NCBI GenBank assembly: GCA_036960485.1 | Contig: JBALXS010000007.1 | Span: 21,386 to 85,385 of the forward strand | Length of the DNA stretch: 64,000 nt | Direction: 5' to 3' | From: Rs1 sp036960485 | Lineage (GTDB): Bacteria > Pseudomonadota > Gammaproteobacteria > Pseudomonadales > Balneatricaceae | In this document: one piece after another, positions 1 to 8,321 of the stretch | How the letters are laid out: every line of letters begins with the position of its first letter | Position numbering within the stretch: position 1 is the first letter of the stretch | The notes under the pieces: generated by a model | Databases searched by the model: none | Told to the model about the DNA's origin: nothing | The model's input: only the letters and a program-made list of their open reading frames with translations | Translations under genes and position numbers: made by a program

Positions 1-1
1 G

Positions 2-880
2 AGATTGGAGCGCGGAGAAGTGGATCTTGCCGGTGATGGCATCCCTCCTGCAAAATTTTTAGAGGTGAAAAATAGCCCGATGCTTTCCAAGCTCGTAGTC
101 GAAGGTGGCCAGTTGCACACTGGATACATTACCTTAAACACTCGAATGAAGCCTTTTGATCAACTGGCTGTTCGTGAAGCGGTGAATATGGCAGTTAACA
201 AAGCGCGTATTATTCGCATGATCAACGGTAGAGCAGTTGCTGCTAACCAGCCGCTACCACCTACGATGCCAGGGTATGATAAAAATTACCAAGGGTTTAA
301 GTACGACCCGCAAGGCGCTATAGATAAGCTAGCGGCTGCAGGTTTCAAAGATGGGTTTAGCACTGAACTGTATGTGATGAATACTGATCCACAACCGCGC
401 ATAGCACAAGCTATTCAACAAGATTTGAAAAAAATAGGGGTAACAGTCAGCATAAAATCACTGGCACAGGCCAATGTGATTGCCGCGGGGGGTGAAGTAG
501 ATCAAGCGCCGATGATTTGGTCTGGTGGTATGGCTTGGATAGCTGATTTCCCAGACCCTTCAAACTTTTACGGTCCTATATTAGGCTGCGCTGGTGCGGT
601 CCAAGGAGGCTGGAATTGGGCTTGGTATTGTAATGAAGCGTTAGATAAACGTGCCATTGCTGCTGATTCTATGACAGATGCATCTCAGGCTACCGCTAGG
701 GAGCAAGTATGGCGCGAAATCTTTATTGAAGCGCAAAAAGATGCACCTTGGGTGCCTATTTTTAACGAGCAGCGTTTTACCATAAAAAGTGCTCGCTTAG
801 GTGGAGATGATGCCATCTTTGTCGATCCAGTTCATATCCCTGTTAACTACGATCACGTGTACGATAAAGATGTGCAATAG
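2..880 (+). CDS. ABC transporter substrate-binding protein, peptide/nickel type (C-terminal part, cut by window edge)
   Basis: Periplasmic binding protein of a family-5 (DppA/OppA-like) ABC importer. The reading frame is open from base 2 and the true start lies upstream, so only the last ~292 residues are seen. The visible part has the family's lobe features: a segment reading MKPFDQLAVREAVNMAVNK, typical of SBP_bac_5 proteins, then the hinge and second lobe with YDPQGAIDKLAAAGF and the DFPDPSNFYGP segment near the C-terminus. Its stop overlaps the next start by 11 bases, so the two are translationally linked. The permeases are presumably upstream, since none lie between this gene and the ATPase at 1992. 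Ligand cannot be told; a peptide or an amide compound is plausible given the amidase next door. Confidence 0.88.
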   Translation, partial: RLERGEVDLAGDGIPPAKFLEVKNSPMLSKLVVEGGQLHTGYITLNTRMKPFDQLAVREAVNMAVNKARIIRMINGRAVAANQPLPPTMPGYDKNYQGFKYDPQGAIDKLAAAGFKDGFSTELYVMNTDPQPRIAQAIQQDLKKIGVTVSIKSLAQANVIAAGGEVDQAPMIWSGGMAWIADFPDPSNFYGPILGCAGAVQGGWNWAWYCNEALDKRAIAADSMTDASQATAREQVWREIFIEAQKDAPWVPIFNEQRFTIKSARLGGDDAIFVDPVHIPVNYDHVYDKDVQ

Positions 881-1814
881 TATAGTCAAAACTATCCATA
901 GTGTGCATGGGCACTATGGATGGGACAATAGTATTGAACCTGTGCACGTAGCGAAACCTGGCCAAAGCTTCGAGTTTGAATGTATAGATTCAGCAGGCGG
1001 GCAGTTGTCTTTGAACTCCACGGCTGAGGATATTAATAATCTCGACTTCGCATTGATTAATCCAGTGACAGGCCCTGTATTTATTGAGGGAGCAGAACCT
1101 GGAGATGTGCTGAAAATAACCTTAAACGGCTTTAAACCTAGTGGTTTTGGTTGGACAGCTAATATTCCAGGGTTTGGTTTGTTGGCGGATCAATTCAAAG
1201 ATCCAGCCTTAACCTTGTGGCAATATGATGCGCACACTATGGCGCCAGCGCTGTTTGGTGAACATGCCAAAGTTCCTTTAAAACCTTTTGCTGGCACCAT
1301 TGGTCTCGCTCTAGCCGAAAGGGGGGTGCATTCAGTTGTGCCTCCAAGGCGGGTGGGTGGCAATATGGATATCCGCGATCTATCGACAGGTTCTGAACTC
1401 TATTTACCAGTAGAAGTAGCAGGTGCTTTGTTCAGTATTGGAGACACTCACGCAGCGCAAGGGGATGGTGAAGTTTGTGGCACTGCGATTGAGAGCCCTA
1501 TGTCAGTGCAGCTCACTTTTGATTTAATCAAACAGCAACCGCTGCGCTTTCCGCGCTTTAGCACAGCGGGCCCTGTTACACGCCATTTAGATGCAAAAGG
1601 ATATGATGTGACTACCGGTGTAGGCACTGATTTACTGCAAGGCGCTAGAGATGCCGTTTCACAAATGGTTGATCTGCTAAGTGCCAGGCATCATCTAGAT
1701 CCCGTGCAAGCTTATATGCTGTGTTCTGTCTGCGGCGATTTGCGCATTAGTGAAATAGTTGATATGCCCAATTGGTTAGTCTCTTTTTACTTTCCAAGAG
1801 TAGTGTTTGAGTAA
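870..1814 (+). CDS. Acetamidase/formamidase family protein
   Basis: Predicted cytoplasmic amidohydrolase of the FmdA/AmdA family, releasing ammonia from formamide, acetamide or a related short amide. The family hallmark GDTHAAQGDGEVCGTAIE is present near residue 190, as are the N-terminal beta-rich segment (VHGHYGWDNSIEPV) and the C-terminal LCSVCGDLRISEIVD. I place the start at the ATG at 870. An upstream in-frame ATG at 801 would add 23 residues read out of frame from the preceding binding-protein gene. The length of 314 aa is usual for the short members. Overlap with the binding-protein gene and the downstream ATPase suggest that an amide-containing substrate is imported and then hydrolysed. 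The substrate itself is not shown by sequence. Confidence 0.87.
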   Translation: MCNSIVKTIHSVHGHYGWDNSIEPVHVAKPGQSFEFECIDSAGGQLSLNSTAEDINNLDFALINPVTGPVFIEGAEPGDVLKITLNGFKPSGFGWTANIPGFGLLADQFKDPALTLWQYDAHTMAPALFGEHAKVPLKPFAGTIGLALAERGVHSVVPPRRVGGNMDIRDLSTGSELYLPVEVAGALFSIGDTHAAQGDGEVCGTAIESPMSVQLTFDLIKQQPLRFPRFSTAGPVTRHLDAKGYDVTTGVGTDLLQGARDAVSQMVDLLSARHHLDPVQAYMLCSVCGDLRISEIVDMPNWLVSFYFPRVVFE

Positions 1815-1883
1815 GCAATCAGCAGTATTAACTAAAAGGTGGCTTAGCGGCGATAAGGGTTAAAACTGTTGCCAGCTGCCACT

Positions 1884-1933
1884 ATCTCAATGATTGACTA
1901 AATGCTATCAGTATTTAGCTCAGTCATTGAGAT
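1884..1933 (+). repeat. Long intercistronic inverted repeat (hairpin) upstream of the double ATPase gene
   Basis: Left arm 1884-1903 (begins ATCTCAATGA) pairs with right arm 1913-1933 (ends TCATTGAGAT), leaving a 9-base loop. There is one mismatch and one bulge over about 20 pairs. No T-run follows, so it does not look like an intrinsic terminator. An mRNA-stability or attenuation hairpin between the amidase and ATPase genes is more likely. It also argues against translation starting at the in-frame ATG at 1902, which would sit at the hairpin loop. Confidence 0.6.
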
Positions 1934-1991
1934 GTTGGTTCTATCACTTGTTCTACATGAACTGCAATTTGCAGTGTTTAAGAGAAACAAT

Positions 1992-3755
1992 ATGCCAGAA
2001 TTCACTCCTCAGGATTTGCTGTTAGATGTACAAGACTTATCGATTGACGTACACCACAAAAAGCAATCGCAGCGGCTAATCAACAATTTTTCATTTCAAT
2101 TACACCGCCGTGAAACCTTGTGTATCGCTGGTGAATCTGGCAGTGGGAAATCTTTATCTTCGCTGGCATTGATGGGTTTATTACCTAAGTCTGTGCATGT
2201 TAGTTCAGGGGTTGCACATTATGCAGGGATCGATTTGTTCAATCTTTCTAAGCATAACATGCAAGCTTTGCGTGGCAATAAAATAGCAATGATATTTCAA
2301 GAGCCTATGACGGCACTTAATCCAATTTTAACGATTGAAAAACAGTTATGTGAAGTATTATCAGCACATCAGTATATCTCGCGCCAAGCAGTATTAGCGA
2401 GGGTTTATCAAGTGATGGATGCGGTATATATCCCCAATGTTAAAGAGAGATTAAAGCAATACCCGCATGAATTATCAGGGGGAATGCGTCAGCGAGTAAT
2501 GATCGCAATGGCACTGTTATGCAAGCCAGATATTCTAATAGCAGATGAGCCGACAACGGCTTTAGATGTAACAATACAAGCGCAAATCCTCAGTTTACTA
2601 AAAGAGTTACAACAAGATTTTGATACTGCAGTATTGATGATTACCCATGACATGGGGGTGGTTGCCGAAATTGCAGACAATGTGGTGGTACTCAAAAAAG
2701 GCTCTGCTGTTGAACATAGCAGTACTGTGCAATTATTTGAATCGCCAAAACATGCATATACCCAAAAGCTACTCGACGCAGTGCCTAGGCTTGGCAATGC
2801 ACCTAAGTTAACACCGCCAGATAATTCAGCTCAATCCCCAATACTAGAAGTTAAAGATTTAACGGTGAGGTTTGATATTCGCGGAGGACTATTGCAGCGT
2901 GTTCAAAAGCGAGTGCATGCTGTTGAAAGCATCAGTTTTTCAGTAATGCCCGGACAAATATGTGGCGTGGTAGGTGAAAGTGGTTGCGGTAAATCAAGCA
3001 CCGGCCGTGCGCTAATGAATTTAGTACCTTATAGCGGTAGTATTAAAATTGCAGGTAAAGATATACAAGGGTTAAATAGTATACAAACTAAACAAAGTAG
3101 AACTGATGCACAAATGATATTTCAAGACCCTTATGCCAGCTTAAACCCGCGTAAAACAGTGGGCGAGCTAGTGGCAGAACCTATCATCATCCACGCTTTA
3201 GATGCAGGCCAAGCCGTTGATGATCGAGTGGCAGAGCTCTTTAGTAAAGTAGGCTTAAGCCCTGACTTGATGAAACGATATCCACATGAATTCTCAGGAG
3301 GCCAGAGACAAAGAGTATGCATCGCTAGAGCTTTATCACTATCCCCTAAACTTATCATCGCCGATGAATCAGTTTCGGCGCTGGATGTATCAGTGCAAAA
3401 GCAGGTACTAGAATTATTACAAGATTTGCAGCGAGAGCAGGGTATGAGCTATGTATTCATCTCTCATGACATGGCAGTTGTCGAACAGATTTGCTCTAAA
3501 GTGGCGGTAATGAATCGTGGTCGCATTGTTGAAATAGGTCCGCGAGATGCTATTTTTAACAACCCGCAACACCCATATACGCAACAGCTACTATCAGCAG
3601 TTCCTATAGCTGACCCAAGGCGTCGTGGGCATTTTGAAAATGTCAAAAAAGGAGATATCCCGAATCCCTTAAAAACGGCTAACTATGTGCCTGAGCAAGT
3701 TGAATATAGGAAATTGGGAGTGGAACATCTGGTGCTGAGCACAGATGTCTATTAA
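1992..3755 (+). CDS. Dipeptide/oligopeptide-type ABC importer ATPase, two fused ATP-binding domains
   Basis: Energises import with the binding protein encoded at the window start. One chain carries two complete ABC domains. The first has Walker A GESGSGKS near residue 47, signature LSGGMRQRV and Walker B ILIADEP. The second has Walker A GESGCGKSS near residue 330, signature FSGGQRQRVCIARAL and Walker B LIIADES. Each domain ends in the oligopeptide-transporter extension (HAYTQKLL / HPYTQQLLSAVP). This fused DppD-DppF layout is known from GsiA and YejF. I chose the ATG at 1992 (587 aa) because the in-frame ATG at 1902 lies in a hairpin and adds a hydrophobic stretch unlike the family. It appears to be the last gene of the importer operon. 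Confidence 0.9.
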   Translation: MPEFTPQDLLLDVQDLSIDVHHKKQSQRLINNFSFQLHRRETLCIAGESGSGKSLSSLALMGLLPKSVHVSSGVAHYAGIDLFNLSKHNMQALRGNKIAMIFQEPMTALNPILTIEKQLCEVLSAHQYISRQAVLARVYQVMDAVYIPNVKERLKQYPHELSGGMRQRVMIAMALLCKPDILIADEPTTALDVTIQAQILSLLKELQQDFDTAVLMITHDMGVVAEIADNVVVLKKGSAVEHSSTVQLFESPKHAYTQKLLDAVPRLGNAPKLTPPDNSAQSPILEVKDLTVRFDIRGGLLQRVQKRVHAVESISFSVMPGQICGVVGESGCGKSSTGRALMNLVPYSGSIKIAGKDIQGLNSIQTKQSRTDAQMIFQDPYASLNPRKTVGELVAEPIIIHALDAGQAVDDRVAELFSKVGLSPDLMKRYPHEFSGGQRQRVCIARALSLSPKLIIADESVSALDVSVQKQVLELLQDLQREQGMSYVFISHDMAVVEQICSKVAVMNRGRIVEIGPRDAIFNNPQHPYTQQLLSAVPIADPRRRGHFENVKKGDIPNPLKTANYVPEQVEYRKLGVEHLVLSTDVY

Positions 3756-3897
3756 GAAAATACTATACTCAGTTAGTAGGAAGTTTACATTTGATGGATA
3801 GAGCTAGCTAATTAAGCTCTTTGAGCAGATTAGGATCAAATCTTGCTTTTTAACTTAGAGAAAAAACAAAATCTGACCTTCTGCTTCGTAAATTATT

Positions 3898-4299
3898 CTA
3901 ACCAGCTTCTGATTCATGCAGTACGATTTCGCGGTAACCAATTAGCCCTAAAACTTGTTCATTTTCAATAACAGGAGCGTGAGCAAGGCCGAATTTATCA
4001 AACATGCGGGCACAATAGCGGATATCCATTTGCGGGGGAACAGAGATAATAGGTTTAGCCATGATTTCATAAATATTAACTCGTTCTGGCGCTCTATCTT
4101 TGGCAAGTACATACTTGGCAATATCGGCCAATACAACAATGCCGTAAGAGTCGTGCTCGGTGCGTTTATTGACAATGATGACATCCGTTTTTTTATCACG
4201 CATCGTATTAATAGCGTCGCGAACAGTGTTCATACCATCAAGTACGACAAAGTTATCAGACATAATGTCCGCAGCTTTTATTAGTTTTGTTTTGCTCAC
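3898..4299 (-). CDS. CBS-domain pair protein
   Basis: A small cytoplasmic protein of 133 aa made of two CBS motifs: roughly residues 7-70 (AADIMSDNFVVLDGMNTVRDAI) and 75-130 (IYEIMAKPIISVPPQMDIRYCARMF). Paired CBS motifs form a Bateman module that usually binds adenine nucleotides and gates an enzyme or transporter. Its start overlaps the end of the PII-like gene by four bases (ATGA), so it is the last gene of the four-gene DUF1538 operon. With the PII-like protein it probably senses energy or nitrogen state for the membrane proteins; that role is inferred from context. Confidence 0.85.
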   Translation of the reverse strand: MSKTKLIKAADIMSDNFVVLDGMNTVRDAINTMRDKKTDVIIVNKRTEHDSYGIVVLADIAKYVLAKDRAPERVNIYEIMAKPIISVPPQMDIRYCARMFDKFGLAHAPVIENEQVLGLIGYREIVLHESEAG

Positions 4300-4646
4300 A
4301 GTTCAGTCTCCACAGTTGGAATTAAATGATCAATTTGGTGCTTGAAACCCACAGCATCTTCAACATCTATTTGAATCGCCATACCGGTTCCAGGCTGTTC
4401 ATCGAAATTGCCGATAATGTTGATTGTTTCAAGAATATGACGGCTCATATGTTCTTCAACAACAAACAACAGTACATCTCGCTGGCTCTCTAAGGTTAGG
4501 CCAAAAAAGGTGGTGGGCTGCTTTAAGCCTTCACCGCGCGCGTTGTTAATGATGGTTGCGCCGGTGGCTCCGGCTTTGCGTGCTGCTGCCATTATCTTGT
4601 CGGTCTTGTCGTCTTGGTTAAAGCAAATGATTAATTTAAAATGCAT
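4296..4646 (-). CDS. PII-like signalling protein (DUF1538-associated)
   Basis: A 116-aa protein with the PII-family pattern: an N-terminal beta strand (FKLIICF), a helix and turn DKIMAAARKAGATGATIIN with a RGEG segment after it, a T-loop region, then a second half FVVEEHMSRHILETI. PII proteins are trimeric sensors of ATP/ADP and 2-oxoglutarate that bind membrane transporters. The T-loop tyrosine of GlnB is not evident, so uridylylation is unlikely. It sits five bases downstream of a DUF1538 membrane gene and overlaps the CBS gene, the arrangement expected of a gate for that transporter. Not a canonical GlnB or GlnK. Confidence 0.8.
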   Translation of the reverse strand: MHFKLIICFNQDDKTDKIMAAARKAGATGATIINNARGEGLKQPTTFFGLTLESQRDVLLFVVEEHMSRHILETINIIGNFDEQPGTGMAIQIDVEDAVGFKHQIDHLIPTVETEL

Positions 4647-4651
4647 GTCTA

Positions 4652-5458
4652 TTATCCATTAGGGTTATTTCTATGACGTTTATGCGCTTTCTTACTTAGC
4701 TTTTCGCTAATTTGTGCATATGCCATGACGGAGATGATCGGAAATAAGCTGGCGAAAGCGATCAAACCAAAACCATCGATTAAAGGGTTTCTACCTGGAA
4801 CAGTTCCGGCAAGTCCTAATCCTAAAGCGGCCACTAAAGGCACTGTAACAGTGGAAGTTGTCACGCCGCCTGAATCATAGGCTAGGGGAATTATTAGTTT
4901 AGGGGCAATCAAGGTTTGGCCAACAACAATCAGATAACCTGCCATAATGTAATAATGGATAGGATCGCCGGCTACGATACGATAGCAACCTAAAGAGATA
5001 CCAACTGCAACACCCAGTGCGACCGATAAGCGCAATCCCCAAACACCAATGGCGCCACCAGATACTTCGTTAGCTTTAATTGCCACTGCAATCAACGAAG
5101 GCTCTGCTATGGTGGTGGCAAAGCCAATGAGGAAGGCAAATAAATAAACCCAGTAATAATCTGCCCAGGTTAAGCTAACTCCTGCAATTGGGTTATCTCC
5201 TGCTAAAAATACCGGGTCGGTTAACTGCTGTGCCATGAGCTTTCCAATTGGGAAAAGCGCCCACTCAAGACCGATCAAAAACAGTGATAAACCGATTAAA
5301 ACCCAGAAAAATCCAAGCACAACCTTACCCAAATTAGGGATAGGTTTGCGAATCACAGCAAACTGAAAGCCGAATAAAATGGCAACAATTGGTAATACAT
5401 CGGTAAAGGTCGTTATTGTGGTTTGGTAGATTTGATAAAAAATATCACTGCTGGTCAT
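4652..5458 (-). CDS. DUF1538 family membrane protein (second of pair)
   Basis: Polytopic inner-membrane protein of 268 aa, predicted transporter of unknown substrate. Family features are the segment FLIGLEWALFPIGKLMA near residue 60, the motif YDSGGVTTSTVTVPL near residue 195, and DGFGLIAFASLFPIISVM near the C-terminus, with about seven hydrophobic stretches. It ends in a basic cytoplasmic tail (KKAHKRHRNN). The same three motifs occur in the gene next to it, so the two are paralogues and probably form a heteromer or a two-half transporter. The start overlaps the upstream gene by four bases. Regulation by the downstream PII-like and CBS proteins is inferred from the operon. Confidence 0.85.
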   Translation of the reverse strand: MTSSDIFYQIYQTTITTFTDVLPIVAILFGFQFAVIRKPIPNLGKVVLGFFWVLIGLSLFLIGLEWALFPIGKLMAQQLTDPVFLAGDNPIAGVSLTWADYYWVYLFAFLIGFATTIAEPSLIAVAIKANEVSGGAIGVWGLRLSVALGVAVGISLGCYRIVAGDPIHYYIMAGYLIVVGQTLIAPKLIIPLAYDSGGVTTSTVTVPLVAALGLGLAGTVPGRNPLIDGFGLIAFASLFPIISVMAYAQISEKLSKKAHKRHRNNPNG

Positions 5459-6192
5459 AGTATTATCATCCCGTAGCCCATTACAAAAATCATCGGCGTT
5501 AAAGAGGCGAGGGCGATCAAACCAAAGCCATCTGTCATTGGGTTTCTGCCCTTAATTGAAGATGCAAGGCCCACGCCCAGCGCAGTAACTAGCGGCACAG
5601 TGATTGTTGAAGTGGTTACGCCACCAGAATCATAGGCGATACCAATAATTTCAGCGGGAGCGAAAGCCGTCATTATCACCACAAGAACATAGCCGCCGAT
5701 AATAAACCATTGCACCGGCCAGCCTTTAATTATGCGCAATACGCCTAACAAGATTGCCAAGCCAACACTTAAGGCGACGCTATAGCGCAGGCCGTTAGCG
5801 TATTCTGACATCGCAGCATTTGATGAGCCGATCATATTGCCTTCAGCGGCTACTTTAGCGGCTTCTGCCGCCACAGCAATGAGGGCAGGTTCGGCCACAG
5901 TCGTACCAAAACCAAGTGCGAAAGCGAAAGTGAGCAACCAATAAACATTACCTTTGCGGGCAAAAGCATGCGCCATTGATTCGCCAATCGGAAAGAGCCC
6001 TTGCTCTAAACCATGGATAAAAAAAGTTAATCCTAGCAGTACAAAAACCACTCCAAGTACAAGTTGTGAAACATTAGGCAAAGGTTGTTGCAATACAACT
6101 AACTGGAAAAATAATACAACAACGATGATAGGTGCTAAATCCCGAATGCTGCCGATGAGTAAACTAAGTAATTTAAGTACAGTTTTGTGCAA
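5455..6192 (-). CDS. DUF1538 family membrane protein (first of pair), TTG start
   Basis: Paralogue of the downstream DUF1538 gene, with HGLEQGLFPIGESMAH, YDSGGVTTSTITVPL and DGFGLIALASLTPMIFVM in the same order and multiple membrane spans. I place the start at a TTG (complement of 6190-6192) because a full Shine-Dalgarno AAGGAGGT (6197-6204 read on the minus strand) lies five bases before it. The upstream in-frame ATG at 6240 has no such site and would add 16 residues not seen in the paralogue. The predicted protein is 245 aa. It is the promoter-proximal gene of the four-gene operon. The transported substrate is unknown. Confidence 0.84.
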   Translation of the reverse strand: MHKTVLKLLSLLIGSIRDLAPIIVVVLFFQLVVLQQPLPNVSQLVLGVVFVLLGLTFFIHGLEQGLFPIGESMAHAFARKGNVYWLLTFAFALGFGTTVAEPALIAVAAEAAKVAAEGNMIGSSNAAMSEYANGLRYSVALSVGLAILLGVLRIIKGWPVQWFIIGGYVLVVIMTAFAPAEIIGIAYDSGGVTTSTITVPLVTALGVGLASSIKGRNPMTDGFGLIALASLTPMIFVMGYGMIIL

Positions 6193-6513
6193 AAAAGACC
6201 TCCTTGTTGAAATGCTGAAAAGTACTGATAATGATAGCATCTTAGCTGGGCTTAGTGATTGATTAATATCAAAGCAGCTTGAGGTATAAGTTTTTATTAG
6301 TACTTTTGAAAATGATAATCAAGTGTTCTAAAAGCGCCCTGCTATTGAGATATAGCGATCATAGTAGGATAATATTGTTTGTTGGTGGTTTAAGCGCTGC
6401 TAACAGTATCATTCGTCTACAAGTATAGGATGCTTTACTTTATTTTTATTAAGCATTTATGTTAGCTATTCTGTTAATATAGCTATCTTTATTAATCATT
6501 TCGAGAATATAAA
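6193..6513. promoter_or_regulatory. Divergent promoter region between DUF1538 operon and lipoprotein gene
   Basis: AT-rich spacer between two divergently transcribed units, so it must hold both promoters. The clearest element is the Shine-Dalgarno AAGGAGGT of the minus-strand operon at 6197-6204. Two stretches resemble parts of a Fur box: GATAATGATA at 6227-6236, and AATGATAATCA at 6311-6321. The match to the 19-base consensus is partial, so I do not claim iron control. No small open reading frame with a ribosome-binding site is evident. Confidence 0.4.
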
Positions 6514-6990
6514 ATGAAAAAATACTTAGGGATTTTCCTGATCTCCATCTTTTTATTTGGCTGTAATACAAATGTAATTAAGCAAGATTTAGTCAGTAAG
6601 CTTGTTGCTGCGCCAGAGGTGAGGGGAGTGCAACTGAAATCATTTTCTGCAAAAGAACAGAGTGTTGTTTTTGATGTGTCGTTGTATAACCCGAATGTGT
6701 TCCCGCTGCCTATTTCAGGACTTAGTGGTGACTTCAAACTTAATAAGCTTTCGGTTGGTTCAATGGCAGCAAAATCAGACACCAGTCTTGCAGCAAAAAA
6801 AACGCAAACTGTAACGCTACCTATCCAGTTAAATACAGCTGCATTTTTAAATGCTGCCAAAACAGCCTTATCAACCCAGCAAGCTAACTATAGCTTTAAT
6901 GGCGGTATTGAAACGTCTGCGGGTAAACTACCTTTTTCTAAAACGGGTGATGTATCGCTAAGCGCTATAATTTCGGCATTACTACCTTAA
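6514..6990 (+). CDS. LEA14-like (late embryogenesis abundant type 2) lipoprotein
   Basis: A 158-aa predicted lipoprotein. The N-terminus MKKYLGIFLISIFLFGC is a type II signal with lipobox LFGC and acylated cysteine at 17. The rest has the LEA type 2 / WHy fold pattern: a beta-rich segment containing VQLKSFSAKEQSVVFDVSLY, then NPNVFPLPISGLSGDFKLN, with the NPN motif that is diagnostic of this family. Such proteins are linked to desiccation or osmotic tolerance in other organisms, but the bacterial ones lack a firm function. It stands alone in its orientation, with its own promoter region upstream. Envelope location is predicted; inner or outer membrane cannot be decided firmly (Asn at +2, so outer membrane is favoured). 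Confidence 0.75.
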   Translation: MKKYLGIFLISIFLFGCNTNVIKQDLVSKLVAAPEVRGVQLKSFSAKEQSVVFDVSLYNPNVFPLPISGLSGDFKLNKLSVGSMAAKSDTSLAAKKTQTVTLPIQLNTAAFLNAAKTALSTQQANYSFNGGIETSAGKLPFSKTGDVSLSAIISALLP

Positions 6991-7120
6991 ATACTCTAAA
7001 AGTATCTATCTGAGCTACTCTCTTCTTCTTGCGGATGAGTGGGATAGTTAAGTATTAGTTCCGTTTTCCGCTACAGTGCTATAAAGTGCTGCGTCAAACT
7101 AACCACCCAACGGAATTAGT

Positions 7121-7609
7121 ATGAAAAAAGCCTATTCTTATAGTTCCACTTTTACACTTAACAAAGCGTACTTAAGTGAGTGCTATGAGCAATCCGTCGT
7201 GGTTGATGTGTCTATTTTGAAATACAAGCGAGCTATTATCTCACTGCTGTTTGGTGCCTGTTTGCTCGTGTTCCATCTAGTGAGTGATTACATTGCTTTT
7301 TTTGTAATATCACTTGGGGTGCTAGAAGTATTCAGCACTCACTATCGTAAAACTTGGTGGCTTTGGCGCCAAATGTTTGGTAAGTCGTACAATAGTGAAG
7401 TAACAGTGTTAGTCAATGAAGTAGGTATTAATAATAGCTCCAAACATGTTAATGAAACTGTTGAATGGCAGAGCATAACAGCGATTGATAAAACGAATTT
7501 AGGCTTCATTATCCACTATTCAAAAGGGACTAGCTATCTTTCAAAGAGCTGTTTAGACGAGCATGCTGTTGAATGTATTGATAGCCAAGCTAAAACGGTA
7601 TTGGGGTGA
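7121..7609 (+). CDS. YcxB-like membrane protein
   Basis: A 162-aa protein with two adjacent hydrophobic segments (about residues 38-72: AIISLLFGACLLVFHLV and YIAFFVISLGVLEVF), then a basic aromatic loop (HYRKTWWLWRQMF) and a C-terminal beta domain with VEWQSITAIDKTNLGFIIHY. This pattern of two membrane helices followed by a PH-like 'W..I..I' domain matches the YcxB-like family, whose role is not known. The start ATG at 7121 follows a short spacer. It ends 22 bases before the convergent gene at 7632. Assignment rests on pattern only. Confidence 0.55.
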   Translation: MKKAYSYSSTFTLNKAYLSECYEQSVVVDVSILKYKRAIISLLFGACLLVFHLVSDYIAFFVISLGVLEVFSTHYRKTWWLWRQMFGKSYNSEVTVLVNEVGINNSSKHVNETVEWQSITAIDKTNLGFIIHYSKGTSYLSKSCLDEHAVECIDSQAKTVLG

Positions 7610-7631
7610 AATTAGTTGTTTTAAACAAAGA

Positions 7632-8321
7632 CTAGGGCGAATGTAATAATTTGTGATGCTGAGTTACTAGCAGTGTTCTATTGGTGGTTAATTCAACGGC
7701 TAACCATGCATATTTTAATTTGGCCAGTAACTCATTACTTTTACAAGAAAATAACTGCAGCAAAAACTGCTCTGTGCGCGGGTTGAGCATAAATCCATTG
7801 CCATACAAAAACGGCTGTGCGTAAATTTTGCTCTCAGATGCATCTAGCGGAATTCGCAACATAGATATTGCTCTAGCACGACAGCACTGTTCTAGATCTT
7901 CGAATTTACAATTATTGATGCTACTCACTTTGTTTAACAGCTGTGCAGTGGTGATATTAAAGCGTTGGCAGTAACTATGTAAAAATTGATAGTATTGTGG
8001 GCCAGACCCCCCTTCCATATAGACATAATAAGTGTCACCTTCAACCGCATCGATCGTTATCTGATGATAATCAAATTGTGCTCCTAGGAAGCTATTTAAT
8101 CGCCTTGGATCAGCGCCAAACTCTGAATCATCTCCTGAATACTGTTGGCTAATGCCAGTCTTAGATACTTTATAGAGACTGCGCAGTGTGCTATCTAAAA
8201 TGTATAGTTTTATAGCGCCCGTCTCTATATCAATAGATACATTAAACAACTTACTGCGATCAATTTCAGCAGGCAACGTTGTGATGCCAGCATAAGGGTA
8301 AATAAATGCCAAGTCGTACAT
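7632..8321 (-). CDS. Hypothetical protein, unrecognised
   Basis: A 229-aa soluble-looking protein without signal peptide or membrane segment. I do not recognise the family. The first half is beta-strand-rich with many aromatic residues (for example YYVYMEGGSGPQYYQFLHSY near residue 115). The middle has three cysteines in a CKFEDLEQCCRARAISML helix, and the C-terminal third is helical and Leu-rich (FLLQLFSCKSNELLAKLKYAW). The cysteine cluster might bind metal or form disulphides, but no known motif is visible. Transcribed alone, convergent with the YcxB-like gene, and separated from the next gene by a long spacer. Codon use looks like its neighbours. Confidence 0.6.
   Translation of the reverse strand: MYDLAFIYPYAGITTLPAEIDRSKLFNVSIDIETGAIKLYILDSTLRSLYKVSKTGISQQYSGDDSEFGADPRRLNSFLGAQFDYHQITIDAVEGDTYYVYMEGGSGPQYYQFLHSYCQRFNITTAQLLNKVSSINNCKFEDLEQCCRARAISMLRIPLDASESKIYAQPFLYGNGFMLNPRTEQFLLQLFSCKSNELLAKLKYAWLAVELTTNRTLLVTQHHKLLHSP

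Noticed and set aside
801..869. Upstream in-frame ATG for the amidase
   Set aside because: Those bases are coding for the binding protein in another frame, and the extension is not like the family.
1902..1991. Upstream in-frame ATG for the double ATPase
   Set aside because: It falls in a long hairpin, and the added hydrophobic stretch is absent from related ATPases; ATG 1992 fits better.
3955..4345. Plus-strand frames opposite the CBS gene
   Set aside because: The minus-strand frame has clear CBS motifs and operon overlap; the plus-strand frames have no recognisable pattern.
6227..6326. Fur boxes
   Set aside because: Two partial matches only (about 11 and 13 of 19 positions); too weak in AT-rich DNA to claim.
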